From: Gryganskiella cystojenkinii | Taxonomy: Eukaryota; Mortierellomycota; Mortierellomycetes; Mortierellales; Mortierellaceae | Direction: 5' to 3' | Assembly (NCBI GenBank): GCA_015852425.1 | Contig: JAAAIG010000072.1 | Span: forward strand, 1-64,000 | DNA: 64,000 bases | Shown here: positions 37,962 to 49,245 of the stretch, one piece after another | Layout of the letters: each line of letters starts with the position of its first letter | How positions within the stretch are numbered: the stretch's first letter is position 1 | The notes under the pieces: generated by a model | Seen by the model: the letters and a program-made list of their open reading frames with translations, nothing else | Databases searched by the model: none | Told to the model about the DNA's origin: nothing | Translations under genes and position numbers: made by a program

Positions 37962-38412
37962 GAAGGTGTAACAAGGCTCGCTCGAACCTTTGAATATTTA
38001 TAACAAAAAAAACAACAAAAGCGCAAGCAAAAGAGAATGCGGCCTAAATAGGGAGGCAACTTTTCGGTAGGCCACGCGTGTCCCACAAGTTTGAAAAATA
38101 CTTGGTCGTGTCCCAGGCAATGGTTCCAATCGGCGGTGGTGTCCAAGGGCACAGTGAAGATCGATGGATATGTTCTCAAGGATTGAAAAAAAAGAGGCGA
38201 TCCAAAAAGACACAAAAGTTGGATCATTGTTGGAATTTGAATTTGAGGATTCCAAAAGTAACAGCTCAGACGATCAAAAATATTCCGGTGACGACACCAG
38301 GACGCCCGTTCGAGGAACAGGAACGGAGTGTAATGGTGGCGGCTCGCTGAAGATCGCTTTCGGTGCTGGTCGCATTCTTGTTCTCTGCCCACATTTACAT
38401 ATTCTCACAACC
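37962..38412. other. Bidirectional promoter region (coiled-coil gene / bL35m gene)
   Basis: 450 bases between two divergent starts. No TATA consensus that I can support and no coding frame with recognisable content. Confidence 0.45.
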
Positions 38413-39014
38413 ATGGCATCATTCTTGAGATCAGCGATGGGTACCGTCTTGGAGCCTGCCTGCCTTTCTGTTGCTCAAGAGTAGACAAACGAGCCAGTTT
38501 CTAACCAGAGTGATCACCTTTGACTTTCCGACATGAAAAAATAGCCCTTGCCTGGAGCCCATTGAAGTCCACAACAAAGATCGCTACCTCATTACCCGCC
38601 GTCACCTCTGCACCATCCACCGCTAACTCTGTCCTCTGCAATGCTGTCCGCCACATGAGCTACAAGCTCAAGACCAACTCGGCTGCCAAAAAGAGGTACG
38701 ATGCGATTCCTTTTTCATTTTATTTGTTACAGCTTACAGCTGATCAGACACCAAGCTTCACTTTTTCCTTTAATCGCCTCGGCTATCAGATCCCAAAGGT
38801 CCTAACTTTTTTTCTCTCTCTCTCTCTCTCTCTCACGCACTATTGATACCCTAGATTCGTCGCTCTTCCCTCAGGAAAATTCAAGCACTGGAGATCAGGA
38901 AAGCGTCATATCAACACTGGCATGGATCGTGGTCGTCTCAACAAGGCCGGTATTGCTGCCTTTGCGACCCCTCGTCAGTGCAAGCACTTGCGCCGTTTGA
39001 TGCCCTATGCTTAA
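38413..39014 (+). CDS. Mitochondrial ribosomal protein bL35m
   Basis: Exons 38413-38440, 38545-38695 and 38855-39014 join in phase to 112 residues. The N-terminus MASFLRSAMALAWSPLKSTT is a mitochondrial presequence. After it comes the bacterial L35 core: YKLKTNSAAKKRFVALPSG, KFKHWRSGKRHINTGMDRGR, LNKAGIAAFATPRQCKHLRR and LMPYA. The L35 fold lies in the large subunit near the tRNA E-site region. The first exon is tiny (28 nt) and uses the donor after ATG-G (GTACCG); reading through it instead meets a stop at GAG-TAG, which supports the splice. Intron 2 contains a (CT)n run. Confidence 0.92.
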
Positions 39015-39437
39015 GCTATCGACATTAACTTCAGGAACTGGAAACAGGCTCGGATCTTAGCCTGGAGATAACATAGACCGAAACACCAGACTCACCCCTT
39101 CGACACCCTCGACATTAGAAATTTGTACAATCATGCGCCCTCCATAAATATATCATTTTCATTGCCAATTCAAACAGGGACGAGCAAAAGGACTGTTGAA
39201 ATATCGACGGGAATGATTCTTTTTATAATACAACGCTCCGTCTGGACGAACGGAGTAGAAAAGAGAGCATAATAGAAGTCAAACAAAAAGAAGTTCAAAA
39301 GGGTCGAGATAATCACCAGTTTGGGGAAGAGAAAAAAAAAGAAAGAGTGGGGTATAGAGAAATAGGCGGCTAAATGTACAAAGGAATAGAGGGAGTGCGG
39401 TTTCTTCTATGTGATCTTGTATCATATTTTTTTATGC
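39015..39437. other. Convergent 3' intergenic region
   Basis: About 420 bases between two convergent genes. A-rich stretches and AATAAA-like sequences on both strands fit polyadenylation regions. No gene. Confidence 0.4.
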
Positions 39438-40829
39438 TTAGTGCTCATGATCCACGGAAAGAATCAAGGGTACGATCATCCCTCCAATCACGCAGAGTAC
39501 TTCTCCGACCGACAGGCCCTTCTTGTCGCCTGCACCACCGACGCTGTAACCATTGGCACTTGAAGACCGATCTGAGTTGTTGTTCATCTCGCTCATCACA
39601 TGCATAGCCACGTAAAGGAACGTACCACCAGAGAACAACAACAACATGCCTGTCCACCAATGCAACGAAGCAGCCTCATGTTGTCCCGAGAGCTGGATAA
39701 AGATATAAGTCGCCAAGGCACCGATAGGGGCAGCAAGAGAAAAGATAGCGAGCTGTTGACGGGTCTGGCGACGAGAGAATCCATGCTGCAACAGGACTGT
39801 GGACAGACCGAAAGCCGCAGGCGCCTTGTGCAACATGATGGCGAGAAAGACGATCAGACGCAATTCCGGTTTCGTGGCTGACGCTCCCAGGGCGATACCG
39901 TCTGCGGCGGCATGGACGACCAAACCTATCGTGATGGGGTTTCCACGTTTCTTTGCACTAGCATTCATTCCTGCGGCAGAGGGCATCCGGATGTTGCTGT
40001 CGTCCAACTGCAAGTTGTGCAATTCTGTGAAATCCGCGACCGAGACATGGTTGTTGTGACTGTGGGCATGTGTGGGACCCATCTGATCAATCAGGAACAT
40101 GAGGATGAATCCAGAGATAAGGGCCAAACCAATATACTTATGAGCCTCGTTCTCCTCGCCTTCTTCATGGTCGTGTCCAGACTCGTTGTCATGATCACCG
40201 TTGTTAGGCACTTTATCTTTGCTTTCGTGGTCGTCAGTCTCGTCAGTCTCGTCCCCGCCATCAAGACCGTCGTCTGCTTTATCGGTCTTGTCGCCATCAG
40301 GAGCCTGTCGCTTGTTGTTGTGTTCTTCTCGACGGGTCATGAGCATGTTGTCTCCAAATGAGGTAGCTGCTGCTGGCGATTTAGCTTCGATCTCGCTCAT
40401 GAATTGGTCCTGAATCTTGTAGGCGGCGCTTCCTGGTTCGGTCAAGGCGACCACGTTCTTGTCCGCACGGTTGAAGAGACTGTTTGTTTGAGCGGCAGCT
40501 CTCTTGAGACCAGAGATCATGGAAAATCCAGAGGCAGTCGCGTCAGGGTGTTGCATCAAGGACCGCTTGATGGGGTTGTTATGACCACCGACACCAGAGT
40601 TGGCGGCAGAAGGCGAGGGGCTTGCAGCAGAGGGGGCACTGTAGAGGGTCTCGACGCCCTCAGGGATGATGACCACAAGGGATGTGCCGACCAAGAGTCC
40701 GACGCCAAAGTTGGAGATGAGCTTGAGTCGGTCTTCTGAGAGATGGAAGGAGAGAGGAATGTTGCCAGCGAGGAAGGATGCGACGAGCATCGCAATGCAA
40801 AGGAGAATCAGGCCAAGGAACGGGTCCAT
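39438..40829 (-). CDS. ZIP-family metal transporter, ZIP9/SLC39A9-like
   Basis: Single-exon 463-residue membrane protein. First helices LGLILLCIAMLVASFLAGN and LISNFGVGLLVGTSLVVIIP followed by EGVE, the ZIP9-type opening. A long hydrophilic loop (about residues 65-225) ends in an Asp/Glu/His-rich stretch (HDNESGHDHEEGEENEAH), the variable metal-sensing loop of ZIP proteins. Helix 3 is IGLALISGFILMFLIDQMGP followed by HAHSHNNH. Helix 4 holds the metal-site motif GLVVHAAADGIALGA, helix 5 FLAIMLHKAPAAFG. The last helix ends near ILSVDHEH. Family members move zinc (or Mn) into the cytosol, usually from the Golgi or secretory pathway; the yeast relative is Atx2. The loop is longer than in animal ZIP9 (about 310 residues total). 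Confidence 0.9.
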   Translation of the reverse strand: MDPFLGLILLCIAMLVASFLAGNIPLSFHLSEDRLKLISNFGVGLLVGTSLVVIIPEGVETLYSAPSAASPSPSAANSGVGGHNNPIKRSLMQHPDATASGFSMISGLKRAAAQTNSLFNRADKNVVALTEPGSAAYKIQDQFMSEIEAKSPAAATSFGDNMLMTRREEHNNKRQAPDGDKTDKADDGLDGGDETDETDDHESKDKVPNNGDHDNESGHDHEEGEENEAHKYIGLALISGFILMFLIDQMGPTHAHSHNNHVSVADFTELHNLQLDDSNIRMPSAAGMNASAKKRGNPITIGLVVHAAADGIALGASATKPELRLIVFLAIMLHKAPAAFGLSTVLLQHGFSRRQTRQQLAIFSLAAPIGALATYIFIQLSGQHEAASLHWWTGMLLLFSGGTFLYVAMHVMSEMNNNSDRSSSANGYSVGGAGDKKGLSVGEVLCVIGGMIVPLILSVDHEH

Positions 40830-41229
40830 CTTGTTAGCGGATCAATAATAATAACAGGGAGAGATGATGTGGTCGGGACCCTTGATAGCCGGTGATGAGG
40901 CTCTTGAAGCTGTAGAGTTGATGGGAGAGGGGATACTGGCTCCCGATGGGGTTCCAGTTGGGTTTGAGGAATTGAATGTGAGGAAGAAAGGAGGTGAATC
41001 AATGAAAAAGAAAAGAAACAAAAGGAGAAAGAGAAAGAGTGAGCACCACACGCAGCGAAAAGGGACAGAGGGACCAAAATGAACCACGACTATAATCTCA
41101 CCAAGCAACTTGTGCTCAACGGTCTCTTCGCAAAGGATTTGATGGCTTCAAATTAATCTACCCCTTAACAAACAATTTCATGTCTGATCGGATCGACATG
41201 AGGAAACTTTTTATTGCTACTGTACTGGC
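40830..41229. other. Zinc transporter 5' region and ELM1-like 3' flank
   Basis: 400 bases between two minus-strand genes. The minus strand is CT-rich just upstream of the transporter start (about 40980-41050). No gene supported. Confidence 0.4.
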
Positions 41230-43374
41230 TTAACAAGTCGCATCCGCAACATAATCAGGCGCGCGTCTTCCAGTGATCCTGGATTCTCTCAGAATCTTCA
41301 GTCTCTCTGCTACTCGTTTGCTCTCCTCCGGCCCTTGACCCTTCAATGTTTGATTATCCCACGCAGCATGGTCGCCTGGGTAACTCAAAGGATCTGCCGT
41401 GTCGTTTTCAATCATGTCCGATCCAGTCTCCTCCAAGGGAAGAATGGGGATTCTGCCCGGTCTAAAAGCGCGCGTCTTTTTCTGGTCTGCCAAGTATCTG
41501 TGAAAGACCTTGAGCTTACCACGAGTCAGTTCACCGCCCAAGATATAGACAGGTTTTCTAAATGAGCAATGTGTAGATAGCGTTCAGATATTAGTTACTC
41601 CATCCGAGGGGAAAACTCTTTGCAGCGATGACTGGATCAAACCCGTGTTTTCTTACCCAGTAGCCAAGGCTTCGTTGGTCATGGTGATCGAGTCTGCAGA
41701 AACAACAATTTTGTCCGCCAAAGCCAACATGGCCTCATAAGGGTTTCGCTCCTTTGTGAATCCCAGCTGTCCTTTAGGTCCAGGCATCGACTCCCAGTTG
41801 ATAGTGGTGGTTTGTTCCTCGGACTTGACTGATGCCATGGGATCGTAGATAAAGATCTTGTCGTCCGCGTTTTTAGACTTGCCCTGGAGACCGTCGACCA
41901 ATCGTCTTTGTATCGCTCTCTTGGTGGTTTCAGCTGTCCTCTGCGAGTAGCTTATCAGGAGACGACAGTTCTGAACTTCGACCAAACGAGAGAGTCTATT
42001 CACCATCCTTTCCGTGTTGTGTGAGCAATCCCCGTTGGGTCCACCGATCAGGACCGTGACCACAGTTGGGGACGATAACGATTGGCCCGATCGCTTGTCA
42101 AAGAAGGTCTTGGGGATCAGCTCGTGTTCCTGAGCATACGATCGAGCCTGCTCCAGTGATTTGGGTGTGATAGTGTTGAGAGAAGATAAGATACGAAAGT
42201 AGTTTTTCTGGTCCTTCATCAAGCCCAGTCCAGCTATTCAGAAAGAAATTTAGAATGTGTGAAATATTTATAAGCAGCCTGAAATACTCATAACCTTTTC
42301 ATAAAAAACGGCATAATTTTGTACGTACCAAGTTGAACCACGATTTCATGTCGCTGGAGAAAGACCTGATCAAAGTGTACGAAAGGCAGGGCAGGGAAAT
42401 GAATATGAGCTAAAAAAAAAAAAAAATCAAAAAATATCCGAGGGCAAGAAGGTAATGTCGTCAGGGAACCGACAGTCACGGCTGCATTGAAGGCTGATCG
42501 ATCGAGATTGTTCTAACTAACGTTACCAGAGTATGACGCCTTTCCACTCATCCTGGAAACATGAAGGATCCCTGGTAATGTCCCGGCTCCTGATCCGATA
42601 ACAAAGTTGGGGTAAGGCGCCTTCAAGGAATCGCCTGTCAAGAACCACGGTCTTTTGTCCGCTGTAAAACAAAAGATATACAGTTGTACATTTTGTAATG
42701 AGGGCTTAGTCAAGGGTTAAAAGTAATGGGCTGTTCCTTTTTGGTTTTTTGTTTTTATGTTTTTATGCTTTTTTGTTTTTGTGTTTTGTTTTTTTTTGGT
42801 CCGCGGGTCTAACCTCCATCAAAGAACGATCCTTACATTTTTTTTTGTTGACGACATGCCAGTAGTCCATGATCAGCTTCTTGAACGGTATCGGTAACCA
42901 TTGAAATCCTAGATTAATACCAAAAAGACAATACAATCATGACCAGTCAATACTCGACTTCTACCGTCGATTAGTAGTCGTGCATAGTCAAGCTAATCTA
43001 CAAAGAGATCAAAGCCATCATCGCGTGAACCTACCCTGTCGCCACTGAACACGCTTGACGACCCATGGCAAGGCCAATCCTTTCGCGAGAGCGATCGCTT
43101 CCTTGTCTGCGCTCACGGAACCATCAGAGATGATCCAGGTGGAGGCACTCGTGGGTTGATAAGTGACACGGGGCGCCATCTTTATGCGATTCGCCGCACG
43201 TTCATGGGTCGTTCCTGAGGCATGTCGTCGCTGACAGGATTGCAACAGATTATGTTGCTGAATCGAACAGCGATGACTCTTTGGGACAGTGGTTAGGATC
43301 GCAGCCCAACGCTGAATGCCATAGTGATGCTGATGGCGAATGATCCCAGTAGTGGCCCGAATGAGAGGCTCCAT
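41230..43374 (-). CDS. ELM1-family protein (DUF1022), predicted mitochondrial
   Basis: At least six exons. The N-terminus is Arg/His-rich and lacks acids for about 50 residues (MEPLIRATTGIIRHQHHYGI, HASGTTHERA), fitting a mitochondrial presequence. The core fits the ELM1/DUF1022 family: TWIISDGSVSADKEAIALAK, RPWFLTGDSLKAPYPNFVIG, SGAGTLPGILHVSRMSG, VTVLIGGPNGDCSHNTERM, CRLLISYSQRTAETTKRAI, ADKIVVSADSITMTNEALAT and GGELTRGKLKVFHRYLADQ. The fold is related to GT-B glycosyltransferases. In plants ELM1 recruits DRP3 dynamins for mitochondrial fission; alphaproteobacteria have homologs. The role in fungi is not established as far as I know. The short C-terminal part after FHRYLADQ is basic. Confidence 0.82.
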
Positions 43375-44301
43375 CCTGTGGTTAATTCGTTTAGGTCCTG
43401 GCTACGATCGTGGTCAGATGCACCGTTTTGAGTTTCTTTCTCGGGGTTGGACATTTTTTCTCGTTCGGTGTTTAAAGGAAAGAACAAAGTCACATGTATC
43501 CTTTTTTATTTTCCATTCTGCCACGCGAGAACTGCTTAGTTTGCTCCCATGTGCTTCTTTTCATAGATAAACTCAAGAGTAGGCGCGCATGGCGGGAACA
43601 TGTTAGGGGACTCGTTATCTTGGAGCACGTAGGAGATGTAATGATGCTCCTCTCGAGAGAGAGACAATTCCCTAGCCCAGTTGATCTCGATCGCTCTCAA
43701 TCCTTCCCTTGTGGAGTATCACGCTGCGTTTCGTTTCGCCGCCTCTTCCATTCGCCAACTGTTTTTCACATCGACCTTGGAACCATTTTTTTTTTTTTAC
43801 CGTTTCTGCAAAGACACGCGCGACGCTCGCACCCCAATCAAAGGCGTAGAAACGAAAGAAAAATCGATCAAACCATAAAAGTACTCTTCATCAACTCACA
43901 ATCAGAAAAAAAAACGACATTTTCTGTTGTTTTGTTCACGGCTGAGGCTAATTTTGTTTTGTGGGTGTCCTGTCCAGGTTAAAGGAGCAATTAACAATGT
44001 GAAGGTCAAGTGCAAAATGGAAGCAAAACAAGGGTGGTTGGCAAAACAAACAGGTTCTGTTTTTTTGGGGGCTGGAGTAAACCCTCAACTCTCTTTTATT
44101 TCTTTCTTTTTCCTCGGAAAAGAAAAGAAAAAAATAACGAGATAACGTGGCTGGGGACACTAGAAAGGAGAAACCTCGAGTCCTCTCCTTCTCACCAACG
44201 ATATAAATACCTGTCTGCAGGCATAAAAAAAAAGTCAAGAAAATTTCAGCTCGCACCACGGAAACAAAACCAACCGCACCACAAAGGATCGACCAGCAAA
44301 C
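43375..44301. other. Bidirectional promoter region (ELM1-like / arrestin-like 1)
   Basis: About 930 bases between divergent starts, with poly-T and poly-A tracts (near 43790 and 43905). The plus-strand gene has a TATA box at 44202. No gene supported. Confidence 0.5.
44202..44209 (+). promoter_or_regulatory. TATA box of arrestin-like gene 1
   Basis: TATAAATA, 93 bases upstream of the ATG at 44302; a good core-promoter match in position and sequence. Confidence 0.6.
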
Positions 44302-45927
44302 ATGAACTTTACAATCGAGGCCACCTTGGACAGTCGAGAACCATTCACAATTGACCTGCTCGGGACACCCAGCGCTGTCATGCGAGAACTCACTGGCAAG
44401 ATCCGGCTTGTTGTCCAAAAGCCTATGCAACTCAAGCAAATAACAGCATCTTTTATCGGACAAGGTACGTCTGGGTCGCGATTCATCAGAAAGAAACGTG
44501 CTGCATCCTTTTGATTGTGGGTGGCAAGCTGACATTGCTACTTCCTTTTTTTCTGTGTCTCCCCCGTTGCTTTCCACCAACACTCAACATCGGAATTTCC
44601 TCGTAACTTTTTTTTTTGTTCTCTATTAGGTTATGTCTATATCTCTCTAGGGAATTCCAAGCTCACAGTCAAGAGTGAACCCATGAATATTGACCGGACA
44701 GATCACCAGCTCCTCCAAACCACGACGTTGTACCAACCGGGCGAATACATTTTCCCATTTCAACTCAACATCCCAACCGATATCGTCACAACTGATACCT
44801 CCAAGGTCCGACCTCACAATCTCATTCTGGAGTATTTTCTGACCGCGAGTGCACAACCGGCAGGTCTGTTGAGTCGCAAAAAAGAGTGGAGACAAAAACT
44901 GACGATCCAGCGAGTACATGTGGAGCAATCAAGGGCTGCCAACAGTCTCTTTAGCGCCAAGAGAGAGAACGTGATCGAGTGCTCAATGTATGCACCAAAG
45001 TTCTTGCGGCTGGGTCAGGACAGTGTTTCCCTCAGTGTGCACATGCACGCGTTCAGTCGAAAATATCGTGTCCAGAAGATCAGCGTTCAGCTGTTGCAGC
45101 ACAACTGGATCAACCTGGAACTCGAATCGAATGCTCCAAAGTGCAGAGGAAAACGATTTATGTAAGTCAGTCAGAGGCGTCAACTCTCTATGGCTCGCTC
45201 CCTCTCCCCTTTTGCAATCAACTTGGCTCGTCTTACAGATGTTATAGAAATTCGTTTTAAACGCTTCATTTTATTTTGATACAATGACAATAGTCCTCCA
45301 AGCGACCCCAAGTACTCAAAGACGCCTGTCTCGCAAGGAAGGCGCGCCGAGACAATCACACACTCATACAATGTCAGCCCCGTTTCTGATCTCGTCGTGG
45401 TCAAAAACCCTACTCCAGGATGCTCTGAAGCCTGGGGTCGAGAATCGCCCATCGAGATTGTTCTTAAACTCGAGCCGGAACAGATGCAACCGTCCGAGGT
45501 CTTGACATGGCTCAAAATCGTTCACGTGGTGGAGATTACGGTTCATTTCCGAGCCGGTGATAAAGAGCGTCCGATGATTGTGAAGACGCCGCTGGTGGTG
45601 GGCCGAGTCGTTGATGACTCTTACTGGACAGATCATGTTCTCTGGGAGCTGGGTGCGGATGAATTTGCACAAATGCAATCCGAGATTGAACAGAAAACTC
45701 AGCGGTCATGGCTGCCAGAGATGTTGCCAGAGTATGGACAGGATGTCGCGGACACGACACTGTTGGATTCGAATACGCATCGCGTCAATAACGCGAGATT
45801 GTTCCGCGAACTGTACCCGGAGCGAGGCGAGTTGGTCGTCCCGGACGTGACAAACGAGCAGCCGCCGGTTTACGAACGGGAGGGGGTGATATTAGAGCCA
45901 CAGGCAGAAAAATCAAGAAGGCTTTGA
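44302..45927 (+). CDS. Arrestin-like protein 1 (alpha-arrestin fold)
   Basis: Exons 44302-44464, 44630-45161 and 45294-45927 join in phase to 442 residues. N-terminal arrestin sandwich: FTIEATLDSREPFTIDLLG, LTGKIRLVVQKPMQLKQIT, SFIGQGYVYISLGNSKL, then the QPGEYIFPFQLNIPTDI strand typical of alpha-arrestins and LILEYFLTASA. C-terminal arrestin domain: NVIECSMYAPKFLRLGQDSV and the PIEIVLKLEPEQ and VHVVEITVHFRAG strands. The C-terminus has PPVYERE, one short PPxY-type motif, the signature that recruits Rsp5/Nedd4 ubiquitin ligases in alpha-arrestin trafficking adaptors. The expected role is cargo selection for ubiquitin-dependent endocytosis; the cargo is unknown. It is followed by a tandem arrestin-like gene. 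Confidence 0.85.
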
Positions 45928-47353
45928 AAGAAAGCCAAAAAGGAAGAAAGAAATAAACGACGGATACCCTGTGACATGAAATGCCAATCTTATTTTTAAC
46001 AGTCATTTTGAGATCCTGCGCTGTGCCTGAATCCATGTCCGCTTCTTCCGTATTAGGAAGAAGGAACATGGTTTGTCCACCTGGCACTGTCTGGGCCTAA
46101 AAAAGATCAATTTTTTGCATGCTCAAGGTAAAAGATGCTCACCATAGTACTGTACTCTTCCTGCGCCTTTGATCACATCCCGGGAAATGATCCTTGGTTT
46201 CATCGTCATCATCTTACATACCTTACTTTGGCGGGTAATGGTTGACAACACATGCCTCCTTCTCATCCCGTTTGAGCCGAGACATTACCGAGAATCGAAC
46301 GAGGGCGTAAACTACCTGAGCAAGAGCTTTGCCTTTTTTATTTTATTTTTATTTTGTTGTTGTGCTCCCAACAGATCGGCAGAAAAATACTGTCGCCATC
46401 TCTTCTCGATTTCTCTGTCTGTCTTAAATAGGTTGTTTTGTTTTCTGTACTTCGCCTTGAAAATGCTAACTCCCCTTTCCCCCTTTGAGTCAGCAGGGAC
46501 GAAGCTGCAGTGACTAACACGTTGATGTAGTCTCTCGTATCATAAACAAAACATTGGTTTTCACGGTCTCCTAGACTGCCTTCCTTTCCTTCAGGGTTTA
46601 AGTTCCGTTTTGTCATCGTCAGTTCCACATAGGCACTCTATCTTCTAGTCCATTTCGGGACATCCCTGTTGCCGCCTGAGGACGCATGCTTCGGTCGACA
46701 GAGAGGCTCTTACTCCGTCATCGCGCACGCGAGTTCGGGATCTTGGATCCACGCTAAGCTTCTTTTTTTATTTTAGACTGTCTGAAAAAGAACAGAAGAT
46801 TGCAGGCTGTCGTCAATAAATATTCCGCCATGTGGTAGGTATCTCATAATAGATGATCATGAGCGAGTTCCCTTTGTTCAAACGATATCATCTTGTCTCA
46901 CTGGCGCTGCAACTGCTGCTCAGAAAGTGCTCTCAAGGAAGGAATAAATACTATTAACAACCACAAAGGGGGACCCACACAGGGCGTCTCTTGTTCCCTG
47001 CATTTCGTTCAATTGGAGAGTCCCGCGTGTTTGTCGTTCACTACTTTTTTTCTGTGCTCACTTTTTTTTTTTTTTTTTTTGGTTTTTTTGCGGATTTGTC
47101 TTTCCGCCCCCAAGAGATACACAACGAGGGGGAAAGGTCTTGTGCGTCAAAAAAAAAAGACTGTTTTTGATTTGAGTCGGCTCTTTTGACCGAGCCATGT
47201 GTATTTAAGCATATGGGTCCTGCCTCGTCAACTTTTTTTTCTTTCTTCTTTTTTCTTTTTTTTTCAATTTTCATTCATCTCTCTTTCTTTTCCTCTCTCT
47301 GCATATTGCAATCCTTTATACCCTTGCAGCCTCCTTTTTGACAAACAACAAAT
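45928..47353. other. Intergenic region between the arrestin-like genes
   Basis: 1.4 kb without a supported gene. It holds long poly-T tracts (near 47060 and 47230-47260) just upstream of the second arrestin-like start, and a CT-rich leader. A T-loop-like GTTCGATTC on the minus strand near 46290 does not fold into a tRNA. Confidence 0.45.
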
Positions 47354-49159
47354 ATGGGGTTTACTTTTGATGTCGAGCTCAATACCGAGCAGCCTTTCAT
47401 TATCGAGCTGGACCCACGCCCAAACCATGTCATGACCTTGATGGGTTGCATTTCCTTGAAGTTGGATCGAGCCGAGGTTTTCAAAGTCGCTACAGTTGCC
47501 ATCCATGGTCACAGTAAGAGCCGATCGTGTCCAATTGAATTAAATTATTAACCAATAATAGCATAATCGATCATGTTTTCTCACGAACTGAACATTCATC
47601 TCGACCTTGCCTCTCTTCCTCTCTCCTTCATAGTCGGTGCCATGGTGAAGATTGAGTCACCTCATCAGAACGTTGTCCGGTCGACATTGGTGGAGACGAG
47701 TGTGGACTTGATCGCCGCTAACGACACAGAGGGACGAGGCACGATTCGTCTGGAGGAAGGTCAGCAATATATCCCGTTCAGGATCGATATCCCCCGCACA
47801 GGAGAATTGCCTCCCACCTTGATCAACAAACTGGATACACCTTATATCGATTGGAAGTATGAGATCCACGCCACATTGCGCCGGGATTACTTTTTCTCGT
47901 CCACCCGAGTCGTTAAACACGATTTGATTTTCCGACGACCAATCGCTCCTCCCGCTGCCCTAGTCGCATCTCTGCCGACCGCAGAGGAGTCCTCGGGATC
48001 TTCCCCTCATCACCATCTTGCCAAGTTGCTCGGAATCAAGTCTTCATCAAACGTGGATGCCAAGGCCGAGGCGGAACAAGGGTTTGTTTCGGCCTCGATC
48101 GATCACAAGGGTGAATACCGCAGCAAGGTCGTTGTGCCCGGATCGATGGTCCTGGGTCAGGATCGAGTCAAGGTCCAAGTGGATCTCAAGGCGAGGAACA
48201 AGGCTTTTATGATCAAGGAAGTTGATTGTGCGATCGTTCAGACCGAGGATATCAACTATGATACCGCCAGAGGCGGCGCACCCTCCGCGGAGCACAAGTG
48301 AGTTTTTTTTTTGTGGTTTCACAAAAAAGGGGTTTTTTCTGTGCTACAGAGGTCCCAGCTGGGCTGGAGATACTTTGTGTGTGGCGATGTACCTCCTATT
48401 CTGATGAGAAAGGCGGATGAGGGGTGGGCGGGAGGGAGGGGGCGGGGCTTGATTTAAGACTAACACAGAGGGTATGATGTCATGGTCTTGAGGGGTGACG
48501 CTGGGGACTGCGGTTGGGCTGTTGCGAATGAGGGCTTGGTGCAAGGAGAAATGAAAGCGGAGGATGCGCAAAAAAAAAATTGCTCAGATTCGGTTAGAAT
48601 GAGGGTGTGTTTGTTTTGATTTCGAAATTAGCACCACCGGGTCACTGTCAAAAAAGGCAGAAATCGTCCATGTGGGCATTGTTCTTTTCGTTTGATGTCC
48701 TAATCATCCAGGAACAGAGGAATCTATCAACATGATTCTCTAACTGTCTGCTATGCTGTTCATTTTTTTTTCAACAGTGATAGTGAATCTGTTTGCAAGA
48801 TCCTGTCAACAAGACTCGTGTCCTCTCATGCCGTCCTCGCAAACGAGAACGCGGATCTCGACTTCGGTCGGTTCAAGCCTCTGGAATTTGATCTCCGAGT
48901 CGATAATGATCAAGTGATCCCCACAGAGTACGGACTCGGATGGATAAATATTTCGCATGTGTTGCGGTACACGATCCACTTCTTGGATGTATCCCAATTT
49001 GCTGTCGTCACAGAGATCCCTATCTTTGTCGGAAACGAGGTCGTGCCTACGTTGAAGACTGCTGGCAACAACGCTGGTCGCCTGATCGGCGATCTCAAGA
49101 TCGATGGCACTGAGGACCATCACCTCCATAGTGAGAGAGACTCCACGCCTGAACCATAG
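47354..49159 (+). CDS. Arrestin-like protein 2
   Basis: Exons 47354-47513, 47634-48297 and 48778-49159 join in phase to 401 residues. The N-terminal domain has MGFTFDVELNTEQPFIIELD, VMTLMGCISLKLDRAEVFKV, the EEGQQYIPFRIDIPRTGELP strand, which parallels QPGEYIFPFQLNIPTD of the first gene, and WKYEIHATLRRDYFF. The C-terminal domain has YRSKVVVPGSMVLGQDRVKV, FMIKEVDCAIVQTED and YTIHFLDVSQF. No PPxY motif is visible, so it may act through a partner or by another route. The third intron-bounded exon is preceded by a 480-nt intron, longer than usual here. It shares start architecture and orientation with arrestin-like protein 1, consistent with an old tandem duplication. Confidence 0.82.
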
Positions 49160-49245
49160 AACTCAAAGTACTCCTACATAATATGATATCTTGATATAAC
49201 AGTATTTTTATTTGTTATTGTGTTGTCTATTGTTCCTTTGTGTCT

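Noticed and set aside
46270..46320. T-loop-like GTTCGATTC on the minus strand, possible tRNA
   Set aside because: The flanking bases do not pair as a T-stem and no acceptor, D or anticodon arm can be drawn.
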